A stretch of DNA of 64,000 nucleotides from Peromyscus leucopus (Eukaryota > Chordata > Mammalia > Rodentia > Cricetidae). The notes under the pieces are model-generated. The model was given only the letters and a program-made list of their open reading frames with translations. It was not told the origin of the DNA and did no database searches. Positions 59,392 through 64,000 of the stretch are shown here, piece after piece. Numbering within the stretch: the first letter of the stretch is position 1; every line of letters starts with the position of its first letter. The position numbers were made by a program, and so were the translations under genes. Where the stretch lies: contig NC_051063.1 in assembly GCF_004664715.2 (NCBI RefSeq), positions 143,681,319 through 143,745,318 of the forward strand, in the 5' to 3' direction.

Positions 59392-62300
59392 AATATATAA
59401 AAAAATAAATATTAATGGCTTATAGCAATCTCCATAGCTGTTACACCTCCCAGTATGGGAGTAGAGGATGATATAGATGGCATTTCTCTTTTGAATTAGG
59501 TCCAAGGTGACTACAGCAGTCTTAGCTGCCTCAAGCCCTTTCTAAACCAAAAACTCTTAAGGCGACTACAAACTTAAAGAATCCCTTAGCTTCATCATTA
59601 CCATTAACAGGTTAACATAAATATTGCTATACATAGTCACAATTCTCTTAATCTTACAACTCAAAGCAATCTCTTAACAGAACCATTTGAATTAGCATAT
59701 ATGGTGCTATATATAGTTAACAATTTTCTCCGTCTTACAACTTTAACTCAGTCATTTGAATTTTCTTGTTAACAGAACATAGGAAAAAACTTTAATGTAT
59801 TCACATAAAACTTAAACATTTCCTCAACTCCACAAAACCAGGGTGCATTAATATCAATAGGTTTCTGCGAACATAATTCAATCTCATAACTCCTCCGTTT
59901 CTTTATAATTTTTAAACAAAAACTCAAACCTAGTTAGAGGAACCCAAACTTATACAATTCCTACAAACCCATATTGAAAAGCAATATTTTCAATCTAACC
60001 ATTAACACTTTGAAAACTTTTAGCAAAACATCTAAAAGCAGTTTCTTAACTCTTTACACACTTTAAAAGTAGTCTCTTAGTATACCCCATTTGCATTTCT
60101 TACTAACAAAACATGACATTAATCCACTCAAACAACAATTTAAATTAAATAGACTAAGGAATATTAACTCTCCCTTTTCTTTATTAATTTTAAGCAAAAT
60201 CTCAAGCCTAGTTAGAAAACCCAAACTTTTCTGTTTAAACAGTTCCATTTGTAACAAAAAACCAGTTCCATAAGTAATTCCATTTTTACATAAACAGTTC
60301 CACAAAACAATTCACAAATCACCAGTTAATAAAGCATATATGCATACACAAAATTGCATCTTGATTCTAAGTAGAAATACATTTCTTCATTTCAACAGTT
60401 CCATTTTTAACCCAATTCCAGAAAACCGTTCCTTGGTCATTACTCAAAACTGTCCCATTGCAATGAAATCTCTATTGTTTATTTCATTTAAGTCTTAAAA
60501 TTCAAATGATAAATTCTGGTACTAGCCTTCCAAATATGAAAAATCCATAACCAAAATCTTTTTGTAATTTTATCTCATTTTAAGTTTAAAAAGTTCAAAC
60601 AAAAAATAAATTCTGGTATCAGGCTTTCACTTCCAAATATGAAGAGATGTTTTACAACCAAAACCTTTTGCAGTTAACAATTTTAGTTCCAACAAGCGTC
60701 TCTGCAACTTTTGTTCTCACAGACAGACCTTTTTAGTATAGTAATATTTTAAACTGCAACGTTTTTGCTGTTAGCTCAGGTTTTTCTGTGTCGCGTCAAT
60801 TTTCCACGGATCTCAGCTGCGGATGCCTTGTGCTGGTTCTGGCATCCGCCATTCTTAGCTTCTTAGCAGCTTCTGGAGCTTTTGAAACCATTCAGACTGC
60901 CTACTTTGCAGTCTACTGGGACACTAACCTTCTGTGTCTCGGGTTCTTTCACCATATACATTAAGAATAGACTCACACTTAACATTTACACTTTACAAAC
61001 TCACATATAACTTTTTTGCCTTGCAAAGCATTTAGACTCACATTCAACATTTACATTTTTTCAAACTCGCATATAACATATTAACATCTACTTATTTATA
61101 CTTTAAGGAAACAATAGAACTACTTTAGCAAATATATTTCTTATTAATTCTTATATACTTATATTCATTCCATCTTATTTCTTATTTAAACTTACATTTA
61201 CAGCTAGCATCTTACAAGCTTATTACTACATGTCTTAAGACTACCTTAGATACTTCTTGCAAGCTTATATTCTTAAAGGAACTCTATAGATCTATTTTAC
61301 AAACTTATATAGAGCTACATTAGCATATATCTAACTTAGGAAACACCCAAAGATTTCTTAACACAGATCTAACAAGACAGAATTTTTACAAACTCACATA
61401 TCTTATATTCGTCTTTCTACTTCTTACTCTTAATTATTATCACCATCTCTATTAGAAAGATTCTCTTAACTAGACAGGAAGTACGTAAATCATTTCTAAA
61501 GTTTAGAGTTATTAGTCAGCTTTGTTATAAAGCACTGGGATTTAGTGAGTGTTGTCATTATAGAGTTGTGATACTTGTTGCTAGGGGGCTGTAACATTCT
61601 CCGGACAAAGCCACACCCCAAAGTTGCCGAGTTCTCTCGGCCTTCCCGAACTGGCAGAGATGTACTGTCAGCGGTAAACGGTTTTTAACTAGAGGCTGTC
61701 CCTTCACCCAAATTCATAATAGCTCCCCTAAGTGCTTCAATTCAAACAAATGTTTCTATTACAGCAGTATTTTTGGTTCGTTCTACTGAAAAACGTCACT
61801 TCACACTGAGGGTGAAATTACCGTATTTACCTGCTGTAAAGCTCTTCGCCAAATACTGCACAGATATTAGGTGATATTTTAAGGATTTTAAAGTGACTTG
61901 TTTGCTCTTATAGGTAGCTTTTTGTCATCCAACTACCGTAAAAAACTTTGCACAGCTATTAGGGTAAATAAGGCATTTTACCAACCCCCAAACCGCGAAG
62001 CACCTAGTTCCGTATTCTTTCAATTTTTCATTGGAACTGACACCCAAACTCTTAGACGATTTTCCTCCTTATTTTTAAAAGCTGTATTTTAATTTTAGAG
62101 CTGACAGAAGTGTTTCAGGGCAATGTCGCCATCTTTAGCAGAAAAACCACCTTTCCCAGAATGCATTTCCCTTATATCAGTCCATAATAATATCAGTCCC
62201 ATATCAGTCCCATATCAGTCCCTTATATCATTTCCCATATTTCTTATCGGGTTTGAGAGTCAACTGGTTCTGGTTCTCTTTTACCAGACTTGCTTACAAA

Positions 62301-63083
62301 TTCTTGCCCGGGAGGCTTGAACAAAGTTTTTTTGCTTTTGCAATGGGAGATTTGAACAAGCACTTTACATTTTCAGCTATGGCACATTGGGAGGTTTCTG
62401 GGCTCTCCTCAGCTGGCTTTAACAGGTATCTCTCCTTCATTAGACACTGGCCCCCAAATCAGAACTGCACCTGCCTCATTAGCGCGCATTGAGGCTAGCA
62501 TTTCTGATCGCAACTTTCCTCGGGGCTTGTGTTTGTTTTAGCCAGTCAGTGAAAAACAAGATCATGTACAACAGCTTTTCCATAGCTCTTTCAGAGAGAT
62601 TTTCTCCCACTGATTTATCTCATTTTGTTTGTTCCTTCCCCCCCAGGTGCAGAGCTTCAGGTATCTGAGGCTCTGTTCCTCTGCTAGCTGCTTTTGGAGG
62701 TAGGGGCTTTTTTTCTCCCCCCCGAATCTGCCTCAAAATCTAGCAGCTTTGTCAGGTCATGCATTTTCTGGGGGGGGGGGTAATCTGTCCCTTCTGTTTC
62801 TTCAGAGTCTTTCTCCCAGACAGTTCCCAGTTTGGTCTCAGTTTATCCCCTCTACCCCAGAAACAGTTTCCGACACTACAGAGGTGGTTTTCCCTGCTAC
62901 TGAAGGTAGGGGCTTTAGTCCGTTTCTGTTTTCGGGGTCTGTGTGGTTTGCGTACAGACTGAAAATCTAACAAGGGAGGTTTTTGCCATTTCTAAACTCC
63001 CATTAGGACAGGTGCTTTGCCTCATCAGGCCTTCACCTGGCCCAGTCCCCCAGTGGGTTGAGTTTGCTTGTCTGGGTGCAATC
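59392..63083 (-). other. Internal region of the retroviral element, non-coding
   Basis: The first 1.4 kb is extremely A/C-rich on the + strand (59500-60700). A CpG-containing stretch lies at 60780-60960 and another at 61600-61690. A pyrimidine- and GC-richer part runs to 63083, including a run of ten G at about 62771-62780. A 73-codon minus frame (62752-62973) is the only protein-like stretch near the expected gag position; I do not recognise it. Confidence 0.6.
62170..62232 (+). repeat. Short tandem repeat, unit ATATCAGTCCC
   Basis: Four to five partly degenerate copies of an 11-bp unit inside the retroviral internal region. Confidence 0.85.
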
Positions 63084-63561
63084 TGTCAAAGCCACGGTCT
63101 GTCGGAGTAGAGAAAACGGGAAGAGAGACAGGACAGGGTGGGATGGGCATACACTCTGTTGTCACCTGCAGAACAAGAGTCAATCAGTGGTAATGTTCTG
63201 ACTAGGAAAACAGCTATGAAGGTGTGTGGGGTGTTTACCCACCACCCCCACAGTTCTCCAGAGTTTTCTTGAGTGCAACCAGCAGGAAATATTAGATAGA
63301 AGGATTTATTGCGGAGAATATCACGGAGATAAACAGATAAAAAATAAAAGATATCCTCGAGAAGGCCTGGAACCTATTCCAACAGGCCCCGACTATCTCT
63401 GGCCCAGGGTTTTTATAGAGACGCCAAGGGGTGGAGCAAAAGACCTCCTCCCCCAGCACAGCCAAGTGCAGACCATCTCAGACACCTGCCCATGGTCCTG
63501 ATCATCCTCTATGCAGACCTGCTGGGTAAAGCCACGAGGAACCCGAGAACAGACTCCCACA
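63084..63561 (-). repeat. 5' LTR of the retroviral element (478 bp)
   Basis: Direct repeat of 58894-59377. On the element's strand it retains TCTATAAAAACCC (TATA) and GCAATAAATCC (polyadenylation signal). It has a roughly 8-bp deletion near 63487 relative to the other LTR. Confidence 0.9.
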
Positions 63562-64000
63562 AAGGTGACCCCAGCACAGCACCAGTAAAGAACAAAGTGG
63601 GTTCCCCCTGGACCTGAGAGTCTGCTCACCTGACTTATAAAGAAGTGTGGAGGGAATACACAGCTACTCGGAAGAAAAGAAACCAGACTCCAGAGGCAGG
63701 TGCATATCTCCTCAGTAGCAGGTCCTTATCCAGAGATTGAAAACAATGGAGGGCAGGCAGAATGTTTAAAATTCTAGACAAACCATTTCCTCACTTTCTC
63801 CAGCAGAAGGGACAAAGAAAGAGCGTTTACGTTGATTTTATGCTCAACAGAATTAGCAGAGGTGAAGAGAAAGAAAATTGAACAACCAAGGGATCTACAG
63901 TCTAGATAAGTGGGGAGAAAGGAGAGTGCAGCGGGGAGCAAATGAAAATTACCTGTAGAGGTCTCATCTGTATTATCCAAGTGGAAAGTGTGAGCACTCC
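63562..64000. other. Intergenic DNA, nothing recognised
   Basis: Flank of the retroviral element, with no recognised repeat or gene. Confidence 0.4.

Larger units (their letters stand above)
58894..63561 (-). mobile_element. Two-LTR endogenous retrovirus, apparently non-autonomous
   Basis: Two direct LTR copies, 58894-59377 and 63084-63561, bound about 3.7 kb of internal DNA. Orientation is minus. Reading that way, an AAGAAGGGGGGACC polypurine tract directly precedes the 3' LTR (which starts TGTGGGAGCC). By eye the LTRs differ at about ten substitutions plus two or three small indels over some 475 aligned bases, so insertion is geologically recent. The internal part has no recognisable gag, protease, polymerase or envelope frame; the longest frames are under 100 codons. 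No primer-binding site is recognised next to the 5' LTR. It would depend on proteins from a related element. A class II assignment is plausible but weak. Confidence 0.85.

Noticed and set aside
62749..62973. Overlapping 67-73 codon frames as retroviral gag
   Set aside because: No gag hallmark such as a zinc knuckle or major homology region is visible; a G-run shapes one frame.
1..64000. CRISPR arrays, operons, ribosome binding sites, bacterial terminators
   Set aside because: The DNA is rodent nuclear sequence; direct repeats seen are microsatellites, LTRs or transposon target duplications.

Overview
The window is rodent nuclear DNA, most likely from a cricetid (hamster, vole or deermouse group). 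The evidence is dense B1, B2 and B3-type SINEs, many L1 copies with purine-rich 3' UTRs, several rodent LTR families, long CA/GT/CT/AT microsatellites and low CpG over most of its length. I found no host protein-coding gene, exon, tRNA, rRNA or CRISPR array. Every open frame I examined is short and falls in a repeat, a microsatellite or unremarkable AT-rich DNA.

Layout. Positions 1-436 are host-like, with two tetranucleotide repeats of complementary sense. Positions 437-6850 are the anomaly. Several stretches (437-1610, 1859-2170, 2391-2745, 2810-3540, 4136-6060, 6061-6850) keep CpG and CTAG at near-random frequency although the DNA is not GC-rich, and most are purine-rich on the + strand. 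They alternate with CpG-poor, T-rich, host-like stretches. No intact gene is visible. Origin is unresolved: a degraded endogenous non-retroviral virus, other foreign DNA or an assembly artefact are all open, and the viral reading is weak. From 6851 on the sequence is ordinary rodent intergenic DNA.

Repeat regions. 7.9-13.3 kb holds SINEs, a small L1 insertion with an apparent 3' transduction, microsatellites and rodent L1-type repeats. 13.4-20.1 kb is mostly ancient L1 on the minus strand, cut by younger insertions. 20-30 kb is mixed unique DNA and SINEs with one large L1 3' UTR. 30.3-43.3 kb is a stack of L1 ORF2 relics repeatedly hit by younger L1s, B1s and LTRs. 44.7-48.8 kb is another minus-strand L1, carrying two independent solo LTRs 67 bp apart, each with a perfect 6-bp target duplication. 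51.6-52.2 kb is a clean 5'-truncated L1. 54.9-57.1 kb has further LTRs and a B1. 58,894-63,561 is a two-LTR, minus-strand, apparently non-autonomous endogenous retrovirus without recognisable gag, pol or env.

Because no genes are present, the content is best read as insertion history. Nesting and target-site duplications give relative ages: ancient L1, then rodent L1, then LTRs and B1, then the youngest L1 and B1 copies. All identities were assigned by reading the sequence; family names are from memory and no search was run.
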